A stretch of DNA of 64,000 bases from Leuctra nigra (lineage: Eukaryota > Arthropoda > Insecta > Plecoptera > Leuctridae), in the NCBI GenBank assembly GCA_934045905.1, contig OW203762.1, positions 55,515,411 through 55,579,410 of the forward strand, in the 5' to 3' direction. Below, piece by piece: positions 49,601-61,600 of this stretch. The notes beneath the pieces were generated by a model, which had not been told where the DNA came from, did not search any database, and saw nothing but the letters and a program-made list of their open reading frames with translations. The position numbers and the translations under genes are program-made. Each line of letters begins with the position of its first letter. The stretch's first letter is position 1.

Positions 49601-52600
49601 GGCTTGTAATTAGCGGGAGACTTCGCGAGGGTGTTCAACGTGTGTGGAACGATTGCGCCGTGGTGTCCACACACAGTGTTGCCGGGTTTAGCATGACAAT
49701 TGAACAGTGTCAATGAGATGCACAGCATGGCGGGCGCGTGTGATAGCGTGCGTGTGTGGCAACATGGGCTTGTAATTAGCGGGAGACTTCGCGAGGGTGT
49801 TCAACGTGTGTGGAACGAATGCGCCGTGGTGTCCACACACAGTGTTGCCGGGTTTAGCATGACAATTGAACAGTGTAAATGAGATGCACAGCATGGCGGG
49901 CGCGTGTGATAGCGTGCGTGTGTGGCAACATGGGCTTGTAATTAGCGGGAGACTTCGCGAGGGTGTTCAACGTGTGTGGAACGATTGCGCCGTGGTGTCC
50001 ACACACAGTGTTGCCGGGTTTAGCATGACAATTGAACAGTGTAAATGAGATGCACAGCATGGCGGGCGCGTGTGATAGCGTGCGTGTGTGGCAACATGGG
50101 CTTGTAATTAGCGGGAGACTTCGCGAGGGTGTTCAACGTGTGTGGAACGATTGCGCCGTGGTGTCCACACACAGTGTTGCCGGGTTTAGCATGACAATTG
50201 AACAGTGTAAATGAGATGCACAGCATGGCGGGCGCGTGTGATAGCGTGCGTGTGTGGCAACATGGGCTTGTAATTAGCGGGAGACTTCGCGAGGGTGTTC
50301 AACGTGTGTGGAACGAATGCGCCGTGGTGTCCACACACAGTGTTGCCGGGTTTAGCATGACAATTGAACAGTGTCAATGAGATGCACAGCATGGCGGGCG
50401 CGTGTGATAGCGTGCGTGTGTGGCAACATGGGCTTGTAATTAGCGGGAGACTTCGCGAGGGTGTTCAACGTGTGTGGAACGATTGCGCCGTGGTGTCCAC
50501 ACACAGTGTTGCCGGGTTTAGCATGACAATTGAACAGTGTAAATGAGATGCACAGCATGGCGGGCGCGTGTGATAGCGTGCGTGTGTGGCAACATGGGCT
50601 TGTAATTAGCGGGAGACTTCGCGAGGGTGTTCAACGTGTGTGGAACGATTGCGCCGTGGTGTCCACACACAGTGTTGCCGGGTTTAGCATGACAATTGAA
50701 CAGTGTAAATGAGATGCACAGCATGGCGGGCGCGTGTGATAGCGTGCGTGTGTGGCAACATGGGCTTGTAATTAGCGGGAGACTTCGCGAGGGTGTTCAA
50801 CGTGTGTGGAACGATTGCGCCGTGGTGTCCACACACAGTGTTGCCGGGTTTAGCATGACAATTGAACAGTGTAAATGAGATGCACAGCATGGCGGGCGCG
50901 TGTGATAGCGTGCGTGTGTGGCAACATGGGCTTGTAATTAGCGGGAGACTTCGCGAGGGTGTTCAACGTGTGTGGAACGATTGCGCCGTGGTGTCCACAC
51001 ACAGTGTTGCCGGGTTTAGCATGACAATTGAACAGTGTAAATGAGATGCACAGCATGGCGGGCGCGTGTGATAGCGTGCGTGTGTGGCAACATGGGCTTG
51101 TAATTAGCGGGAGACTTCGCGAGGGTGTTCAACGTGTGTGGAACGATTGCGCCGTGGTGTCCACACACAGTGTTGCCGGGTTTAGCATGACAATTGAACA
51201 GTGTAAATGAGATGCACAGCATGGCGGGCGCGTGTGATAGCGTGCGTGTGTGGCAACATGGGCTTGTAATTAGCGGGAGACTTCGCGAGGGTGTTCAACG
51301 TGTGTGGAACGATTGCGCCGTGGTGTCCACACACAGTGTTGCCGGGTTTAGCATGACAATTGAACAGTGTAAATGAGATGCACAGCATGGCGGGCGCGTG
51401 TGATAGCGTGCGTGTGTGGCAACATGGGCTTGTAATTAGCGGGAGACTTCGCGAGGGTGTTCAACGTGTGTGGAACGATTGCGCCGTGGTGTCCACACAC
51501 AGTGTTGCCGGGTTTAGCATGACAATTGAACAGTGTAAATGAGATGCACAGCATGGCGGGCGCGTGTGATAGCGTGCGTGTGTGGCAACATGGGCTTGTA
51601 ATTAGCGGGAGACTTCGCGAGGGTGTTCAACGTGTGTGGAACGATTGCGCCGTGGTGTCCACACACAGTGTTGCCGGGTTTAGCATGACAATTGAACAGT
51701 GTAAATGAGATGCACAGCATGGCGGGCGCGTGTGATAGCGTGCGTGTGTGGCAACATGGGCTTGTAATTAGCGGGAGACTTCGCGAGGGTGTTCAACGTG
51801 TGTGGAACGATTGCGCCGTGGTGTCCACACACAGTGTTGCCGGGTTTAGCATGACAATTGAACAGTGTAAATGAGATGCACAGCATGGCGGGCGCGTGTG
51901 ATAGCGTGCGTGTGTGGCAACATGGGCTTGTAATTAGCGGGAGACTTCGCGAGGGTGTTCAACGTGTGTGGAACGAATGCGCCGTGGTGTCCACACACAG
52001 TGTTGCCGGGTTTAGCATGACAATTGAACAGTGTAAATGAGATGCACAGCATGGCGGGCGCGTGTGATAGCGTGCGTGTGTGGCAACATGGGCTTGTAAT
52101 TAGCGGGAGACTTCGCGAGGGTGTTCAACGTGTGTGGAACGATTGCGCCGTGGTGTCCACACACAGTGTTGCCGGGTTAAGCATGACAATTGAACAGTGT
52201 AAATGAGATGCACAGCATGGCGGGCGCGTGTGATAGCGTGCGTGTGTGGCAACATGGGCTTGTAATTAGCGGGAGACTTCGCGAGGGTGTTCAACGTGTG
52301 TGGAACGATTGCGCCGTGGTGTCCACACACAGTGTTGCCGGGTTTAGCATGACAATTGAACAGTGTAAATGAGATGCACAGCATGGCGGGCGCGTGTGAT
52401 AGCGTGCGTGTGTGGCAACATGGGCTTGTAATTAGCGGGAGACTTCGCGAGGGTGTTCAACGTGTGTGGAACGATTGCGCCGTGGTGTCCACACACAGTG
52501 TTGCCGGGTTTAGCATGACAATTGAACAGTGTAAATGAGATGCACAGCATGGCGGGCGCGTGTGATAGCGTGCGTGTGTGGCAACATGGGCTTGTAATTA

Positions 52601-55600
52601 GCGGGAGACTTCGCGAGGGTGTTCAACGTGTGTGGAACGATTGCGCCGTGGTGTCCACACACAGTGTTGCCGGGTTAAGCATGACAATTGAACAGTGTAA
52701 ATGAGATGCACAGCATGGCGGGCGCGTGTGATAGCGTGCGTGTGTGGCAACATGGGCTTGTAATTAGCGGGAGACTTCGCGAGGGTGTTCAACGTGTGTG
52801 GAACGATTGCGCCGTGGTGTCCACACACAGTGTTGCCGGGTTAAGCATGACAATTGAACAGTGTAAATGAGATGCACAGCATGGCGGGCGCGTGTGATAG
52901 CGTGCGTGTGTGGCAACATGGGCTTGTAATTAGCGGGAGACTTCGCGAGGGTGTTCAACGTGTGTGGAACGATTGCGCCGTGGTGTCCACACACAGTGTT
53001 GCCGGGTTTAGCATGACAATTGAACAGTGTAAATGAGATGCACAGCATGGCGGGCGCGTGTGATAGCGTGCGTGTGTGGCAACATGGGCTTGTAATTAGC
53101 GGGAGACTTCGCGAGGGTGTTCAACGTGTGTGGAACGATTGCGCCGTGGTGTCCACACACAGTGTTGCCGGGTTTAGCATGACAATTGAACAGTGTCAAT
53201 GAGATGCACAGCATGGCGGGCGCGTGTGATAGCGTGCGTGTGTGGCAACATGGGCTTGTAATTAGCGGGAGACTTCGCGAGGGTGTTCAACGTGTGTGGA
53301 ACGAATGCGCCGTGGTGTCCACACACAGTGTTGCCGGGTTTAGCATGACAATTGAACAGTGTAAATGAGATGCACAGCATGGCGGGCGCGTGTGATAGCG
53401 TGCGTGTGTGGCAACATGGGCTTGTAATTAGCGGGAGACTTCGCGAGGGTGTTCAACGTGTGTGGAACGATTGCGCCGTGGTGTCCACACACAGTGTTGC
53501 CGGGTTTAGCATGACAATTGAACAGTGTAAATGAGATGCACAGCATGGCGGGCGCGTGTGATAGCGTGCGTGTGTGGCAACATGGGCTTGTAATTAGCGG
53601 GAGACTTCGCGAGGGTGTTCAACGTGTGTGGAACGATTGCGCCGTGGTGTCCACACACAGTGTTGCCGGGTTTAGCATGACAATTGAACAGTGTAAATGA
53701 GATGCACAGCATGGCGGGCGCGTGTGATAGCGTGCGTGTGTGGCAACATGGGCTTGTAATTAGCGGGAGACTTCGCGAGGGTGTTCAACGTGTGTGGAAC
53801 GAATGCGCCGTGGTGTCCACACACAGTGTTGCCGGGTTTAGCATGACAATTGAACAGTGTAAATGAGATGCACAGCATGGCGGGCGCGTGTGATAGCGTG
53901 CGTGTGTGGCAACATGGGCTTGTAATTAGCGGGAGACTTCGCGAGGGTGTTCAACGTGTGTGGAACGATTGCGCCGTGGTGTCCACACACAGTGTTGCCG
54001 GGTTTAGCATGACAATTGAACAGTGTAAATGAGATGCACAGCATGGCGGGCGCGTGTGATAGCGTGCGTGTGTGGCAACATGGGCTTGTAATTAGCGGGA
54101 GACTTCGCGAGGGTGTTCAACGTGTGTGGAACGATTGCGCCGTGGTGTCCACACACAGTGTTGCCGGGTTTAGCATGACAATTGAACAGTGTAAATGAGA
54201 TGCACAGCATGGCGGGCGCGTGTGATAGCGTGCGTGTGTGGCAACATGGGCTTGTAATTAGCGGGAGACTTCGCGAGGGTGTTCAACGTGTGTGGAACGA
54301 TTGCGCCGTGGTGTCCACACACAGTGTTGCCGGGTTTAGCATGACAATTGAACAGTGTAAATGAGATGCACAGCATGGCGGGCGCGTGTGATAGCGTGCG
54401 TGTGTGGCAACATGGGCTTGTAATTAGCGGGAGACTTCGCGAGGGTGTTCAACGTGTGTGGAACGAATGCGCCGTGGTGTCCACACACAGTGTTGCCGGG
54501 TTTAGCATGACAATTGAACAGTGTAAATGAGATGCACAGCATGGCGGGCGCGTGTGATAGCGTGCGTGTGTGGCAACATGGGCTTGTAATTAGCGGGAGA
54601 CTTCGCGAGGGTGTTCAACGTGTGTGGAACGATTGCGCCGTGGTGTCCACACACAGTGTTGCCGGGTTTAGCATGACAATTGAACAGTGTAAATGAGATG
54701 CACAGCATGGCGGGCGCGTGTGATAGCGTGCGTGTGTGGCAACATGGGCTTGTAATTAGCGGGAGACTTCGCGAGGGTGTTCAACGTGTGTGGAACGATT
54801 GCGCCGTGGTGTCCACACACAGTGTTGCCGGGTTAAGCATGACAATTGAACAGTGTAAATGAGATGCACAGCATGGCGGGCGCGTGTGATAGCGTGCGTG
54901 TGTGGCAACATGGGCTTGTAATTAGCGGGAGACTTCGCGAGGGTGTTCAACGTGTGTGGAACGATTGCGCCGTGGTGTCCACACACAGTGTTGCCGGGTT
55001 TAGCATGACAATTGAACAGTGTAAATGAGATGCACAGCATGGCGGGCGCGTGTGATAGCGTGCGTGTGTGGCAACATGGGCTTGTAATTAGCGGGAGACT
55101 TCGCGAGGGTGTTCAACGTGTGTGGAACGATTGCGCCGTGGTGTCCACACACAGTGTTGCCGGGTTTAGCATGACAATTGAACAGTGTAAATGAGATGCA
55201 CAGCATGGCGGGCGCGTGTGATAGCGTGCGTGTGTGGCAACATGGGCTTGTAATTAGCGGGAGACTTCGCGAGGGTGTTCAACGTGTGTGGAACGAATGC
55301 GCCGTGGTGTCCACACACAGTGTTGCCGGGTTTAGCATGACAATTGAACAGTGTAAATGAGATGCACAGCATGGCGGGCGCGTGTGATAGCGTGCGTGTG
55401 TGGCAACATGGGCTTGTAATTAGCGGGAGACTTCGCGAGGGTGTTCAACGTGTGTGGAACGATTGCGCCGTGGTGTCCACACACAGTGTTGCCGGGTTTA
55501 GCATGACAATTGAACAGTGTAAATGAGATGCACAGCATGGCGGGCGCGTGTGATAGCGTGCGTGTGTGGCAACATGGGCTTGTAATTAGCGGGAGACTTC

Positions 55601-58600
55601 GCGAGGGTGTTCAACGTGTGTGGAACGATTGCGCCGTGGTGTCCACACAGTGTTGCCGGGTTTAGCATGACAATTGAACAGTGTAAATGAGATGCACAGC
55701 ATGGCGGGCGCGTGTGATAGCGTGCGTGTGTGGCAACATGGGCTTGTAATTAGCGGGAGACTTCGCGAGGGTGTTCAACGTGTGTGGAACGATTGCGCCG
55801 TGGTGTCCACACACAGTGTTGCCGGGTTTAGCATGACAATTGAACAGTGTAAATGAGATGCACAGCATGGCGGGCGCGTGTGATAGCGTGCGTGTGTGGC
55901 AACATGGGCTTGTAATTAGCGGGAGACTTCGCGAGGGTGTTCAACGTGTGTGGAACGATTGCGCCGTGGTGTCCACACACAGTGTTGCCGGGTTTAGCAT
56001 GACAATTGAACAGTGTAAATGAGATGCACAGCATGGCGGGCGCGTGTGATAGCGTGCGTGTGTGGCAACATGGGCTTGTAATTAGCGGGAGACTTCGCGA
56101 GGGTGTTCAACGTGTGTGGAACGAATGCGCCGTGGTGTCCACACAGTGTTGCCGGGTTTAGCATGACAATTGAACAGTGTCAATGAGATGCACAGCATGG
56201 CGGGCGCGTGTGATAGCGTGCGTGTGTGGCAACATGGGCTTGTAATTAGCGGGAGACTTCGCGAGGGTGTTCAACGTGTGTGGAACGAATGCGCCGTGGT
56301 GTCCACACAGTGTTGCCGGGTTTAGCATGACAATTGAACAGTGTAAATGAGATGCACAGCATGGCGGGCGCGTGTGATAGCGTGCGTGTGTGGCAACATG
56401 GGCTTGTAATTAGCGGGAGACTTCGCGAGGGTGTTCAACGTGTGTGGAACGAATGCGCCGTGGTGTCCACACACAGTGTTGCCGGGTTTAGCATGACAAT
56501 TGAACAGTGTCAATGAGATGCACAGCATGGCGGGCGCGTGTGATAGCGTGCGTGTGTGGCAACATGGGCTTGTAATTAGCGGGAGACTTCGCGAGGGTGT
56601 TCAACGTGTGTGGAACGATTGCGCCGTGGTGTCCACACACAGTGTTGCCGGGTTTAGCATGACAATTGAACAGTGTAAATGAGATGCACAGCATGGCGGG
56701 CGCGTGTGATAGCGTGCGTGTGTGGCAACATGGGCTTGTAATTAGCGGGAGACTTCGCGAGGGTGTTCAACGTGTGTGGAACGAATGCGCCGTGGTGTCC
56801 ACACACAGTGTTGCCGGGTTTAGCATGACAATTGAACAGTGTAAATGAGATGCACAGCATGGCGGGCGCGTGTGATAGCGTGCGTGTGTGGCAACATGGG
56901 CTTGTAATTAGCGGGAGACTTCGCGAGGGTGTTCAACGTGTGTGGAACGAATGCGCCGTGGTGTCCACACACAGTGTTGCCGGGTTTAGCATGACAATTG
57001 AACAGTGTAAATGAGATGCACAGCATGGCGGGCGCGTGTGATAGCGTGCGTGTGTGGCAACATGGGCTTGTAATTAGCGGGAGACTTCGCGAGGGTGTTC
57101 AACGTGTGTGGAACGATTGCGCCGTGGTGTCCACACACAGTGTTGCCGGGTTTAGCATGACAATTGAACAGTGTAAATGAGATGCACAGCATGGCGGGCG
57201 CGTGTGATAGCGTGCGTGTGTGGCAACATGGGCTTGTAATTAGCGGGAGACTTCGCGAGGGTGTTCAACGTGTGTGGAACGATTGCGCCGTGGTGTCCAC
57301 ACACAGTGTTGCCGGGTTTAGCATGACAATTGAACAGTGTAAATGAGATGCACAGCATGGCGGGCGCGTGTGATAGCGTGCGTGTGTGGCAACATGGGCT
57401 TGTAATTAGCGGGAGACTTCGCGAGGGTGTTCAACGTGTGTGGAACGATTGCGCCGTGGTGTCCACACACAGTGTTGCCGGGTTTAGCATGACAATTGAA
57501 CAGTGTAAATGAGATGCACAGCATGGCGGGCGCGTGTGATAGCGTGCGTGTGTGGCAACATGGGCTTGTAATTAGCGGGAGACTTCGCGAGGGTGTTCAA
57601 CGTGTGTGGAACGATTGCGCCGTGGTGTCCACACACAGTGTTGCCGGGTTTAGCATGACAATTGAACAGTGTAAATGAGATGCACAGCATGGCGGGCGCG
57701 TGTGAAAGCGTGCGTGTGTGGCAACATGGGCTTGTAATTAGCGGGAGACTTCGCGAGGGTGTTCAACGTGTGTGGAACGAATGCGCCGTGGTGTCCACAC
57801 ACAGTGTTGCCGGGTTTAGCATGACAATTGAACAGTGTAAATGAGATGCACAGCATGGCGGGCGCGTGTGATAGCGTGCGTGTGTGGCAACATGGGCTTG
57901 TAATTAGCGGGAGACTTCGCGAGGGTGTTCAACGTGTGTGGAACGATTGCGCCGTGGTGTCCACACACAGTGTTGCCGGGTTTAGCATGACAATTGAACA
58001 GTGTAAATGAGATGCACAGCATGGCGGGCGCGTGTGATAGCGTGCGTGTGTGGCAACATGGGCTTGTAATTAGCGGGGAGACTTCGCGAGGGTGTTCAAC
58101 GTGTGTGGAACGAATGCGCCGTGGTGTCCACACACAGTGTTGCCGGGTTTAGCATGACAATTGAACAGTGTAAATGAGATGCACAGCATGGCGGGCGCGT
58201 GTGATAGCGTGCGTGTGTGGCAACATGGGCTTGTAATTAGCGGGAGACTTCGCGAGGGTGTTCAACGTGTGTGGAACGATTGCGCCGTGGTGTCCACACA
58301 CAGTGTTGCCGGGTTAAGCATGACAATTGAACAGTGTAAATGAGATGCACAGCATGGCGGGCGCGTGTGATAGCGTGCGTGTGTGGCAACATGGGCTTGT
58401 AATTAGCGGGAGACTTCGCGAGGGTGTTCAACGTGTGGAACGAATGCGCCGTGGTGTCCACACACAGTGTTGCCGGGTTTAGCATGACAATTGAACAGTG
58501 TAAATGAGATGCACAGCATGGCGGGCGCGTGTGATAGCGTGCGTGTGTGGCAACATGGGCTTGTAATTAGCGGGAGACTTCGCGAGGGTGTTCAACGTGT

Positions 58601-61600
58601 GTGGAACGATTGCGCCGTGGTGTCCACACACAGTGTTGCCGGGTTTAGCATGACAATTGAACAGTGTAAATGAGATGCACAGCATGGCGGGCGCGTGTAA
58701 TAGCGTGCGTGTGTGGCAACATGGGCTTGTAATTAGCGGGAGACTTCGCGAGGGTGTTCAACGTGTGTGGAACGATTGCGCCGTGGTGTCCACACACAGT
58801 GTTGCCGGGTTTAGCATGACAATTGAACAGTGTAAATGAGATGCACAGCATGGCGGGCGCGTGTGATAGCGTGCGTGTGTGGCAACATGGGCTTGTAATT
58901 AGCGGGAGACTTCGCGAGGGTGTTCAACGTGTGTGGAACGAATGCGCCGTGGTGTCCACACACAGTGTTGCCGGGTTTAGCATGACAATTGAACAGTGTA
59001 AATGAGATGCACAGCATGGCGGGCGCGTGTGATAGCGTGCGTGTGTGGCAACATGGGCTTGTAATTAGCGGGAGACTTCGCGAGGGTGTTCAACGTGTGT
59101 GGAACGATTGCGCCGTGGTGTCCACACACAGTGTTGCCGGGTTTAGCATGACAATTGAACAGTGTAAATGAGATGCACAGCATGGCGGGCGCGTGTGATA
59201 GCGTGCGTGTGTGGCAACATGGGCTTGTAATTAGCGGGAGACTTCGCGAGGGTGTTCAACGTGTGTGGAACGAATGCGCCGTGGTGTCCACACACAGTGT
59301 TGCCGGGTTTAGCATGACAATTGAACAGTGTAAATGAGATGCACAGCATGGCGGGCGCGTGTGATAGCGTGCGTGTGTGGCAACATGGGCTTGTAATTAG
59401 CGGGAGACTTCGCGAGGGTGTTCAACGTGTGTGGAACGAATGCGCCGTGGTGTCCACACACAGTGTTGCCGGGTTTAGCATGACAATTGAACAGTGTCAA
59501 TGAGATGCACAGCATGGCGGGCGCGTGTGATAGCGTGCGTGTGTGGCAACATGGGCTTGTAATTAGCGGGAGACTTCGCGAGGGTGTTCAACGTGTGTGG
59601 AACGATTGCGCCGTGGTGTCCACACACAGTGTTGCCGGGTTTAGCATGACAATTGAACAGTGTAAATGAGATGCACAGCATGGCGGGCGCGTGTGATAGC
59701 GTGCGTGTGTGGCAACATGGGCTTGTAATTAGCGGGAGACTTCGCGAGGGTGTTCAACGTGTGTGGAACGAATGCGCCGTGGTGTCCACACACAGTGTTG
59801 CCGGGTTTAGCATGACAATTGAACAGTGTAAATGAGATGCACAGCATGGCGGGCGCGTGTGATAGCGTGCGTGTGTGGCAACATGGGCTTGTAATTAGCG
59901 GGAGACTTCGCGAGGGTGTTCAACGTGTGTGGAACGAATGCGCCGTGGTGTCCACACACAGTGTTGCCGGGTTTAGCATGACAATTGAACAGTGTAAATG
60001 AGATGCACAGCATGGCGGGCGCGTGTGATAGCGTGCGTGTGTGGCAACATGGGCTTGTAATTAGCGGGAGACTTCGCGAGGGTGTTCAACGTGTGTGGAA
60101 CGATTGCGCCGTGGTGTCCACACACAGTGTTGCCGGGTTTAGCATGACAATTGAACAGTGTAAATGAGATGCACAGCATGGCGGGCGCGTGTGATAGCGT
60201 GCGTGTGTGGCAACATGGGCTTGTAATTAGCGGGAGACTTCGCGAGGGTGTTCAACGTGTGTGGAACGATTGCGCCGTGGTGTCCACACACAGTGTTGCC
60301 GGGTTTAGCATGACAATTGAACAGTGTAAATGAGATGCACAGCATGGCGGGCGCGTGTGATAGCGTGCGTGTGTGGCAACATGGGCTTGTAATTAGCGGG
60401 AGACTTCGCGAGGGTGTTCAACGTGTGTGGAACGATTGCGCCGTGGTGTCCACACACAGTGTTGCCGGGTTTAGCATGACAATTGAACAGTGTCAATGAG
60501 ATGCACAGCATGGCGGGCGCGTGTGATAGCGTGCGTGTGTGGCAACATGGGCTTGTAATTAGCGGGAGACTTCGCGAGGGTGTTCAATGTGTGTGGAACG
60601 ATTGCGCCGTGGTGTCCACACACAGTGTTGCCGGGTTTAGCATGACAATTGAACAGTGTAAATGAGATGCACAGCATGGCGGGCGCGTGTGATAGCGTGC
60701 GTGTGTGGCAACATGGGCTTGTAATTAGCGGGAGACTTCGCGAGGGTGTTCAACGTGTGTGGAACGATTGCGCCGTGGTGTCCACACACAGTGTTGCCGG
60801 GTTTAGCATGACAATTGAACAGTGTAAATGAGATGCACAGCATGGCGGGCGCGTGTGATAGCGTGCGTGTGTGGCAACATGGGCTTGTAATTAGCGGGAG
60901 ACTTCGCGAGGGTGTTCAACGTGTGTGGAACGATTGCGCCGTGGTGTCCACACACAGTGTTGCCGGGTTTAGCATGACAATTGAACAGTGTAAATGAGAT
61001 GCACAGCATGGCGGGCGCGTGTGATAGCGTGCGTGTGTGGCAACATGGGCTTGTAATTAGCGGGAGACTTCGCGAGGGTGTTCAACGTGTGTGGAACGAT
61101 TGCGCCGTGGTGTCCACACACAGTGTTGCCGGGTTTAGCATGACAATTGAACAGTGTAAATGAGATGCACAGCATGGCGGGCGCGTGTGATAGCGTGCGT
61201 GTGTGGCAACATGGGCTTGTAATTAGCGGGAGACTTCGCGAGGGTGTTCAACGTGTGTGGAACGAATGCGCCGTGGTGTCCACACACAGTGTTGCCGGGT
61301 TTAGCATGACAATTGAACAGTGTAAATGAGATGCACAGCATGGCGGGCGCGTGTGATAGCGTGCGTGTGTGGCAACATGGGCTTGTAATTAGCGGGAGAC
61401 TTCGCGAGGGTGTTCAACGTGTGTGGAACGATTGCGCCGTGGTGTCCACACACAGTGTTGCCGGGTTTAGCATGACAATTGAACAGTGTAAATGAGATGC
61501 ACAGCATGGCGGGCGCGTGTGATAGCGTGCGTGTGTGGCAACATGGGCTTGTAATTAGCGGGAGACTTCGCGAGGGTGTTCAACGTGTGTGGAACGAATG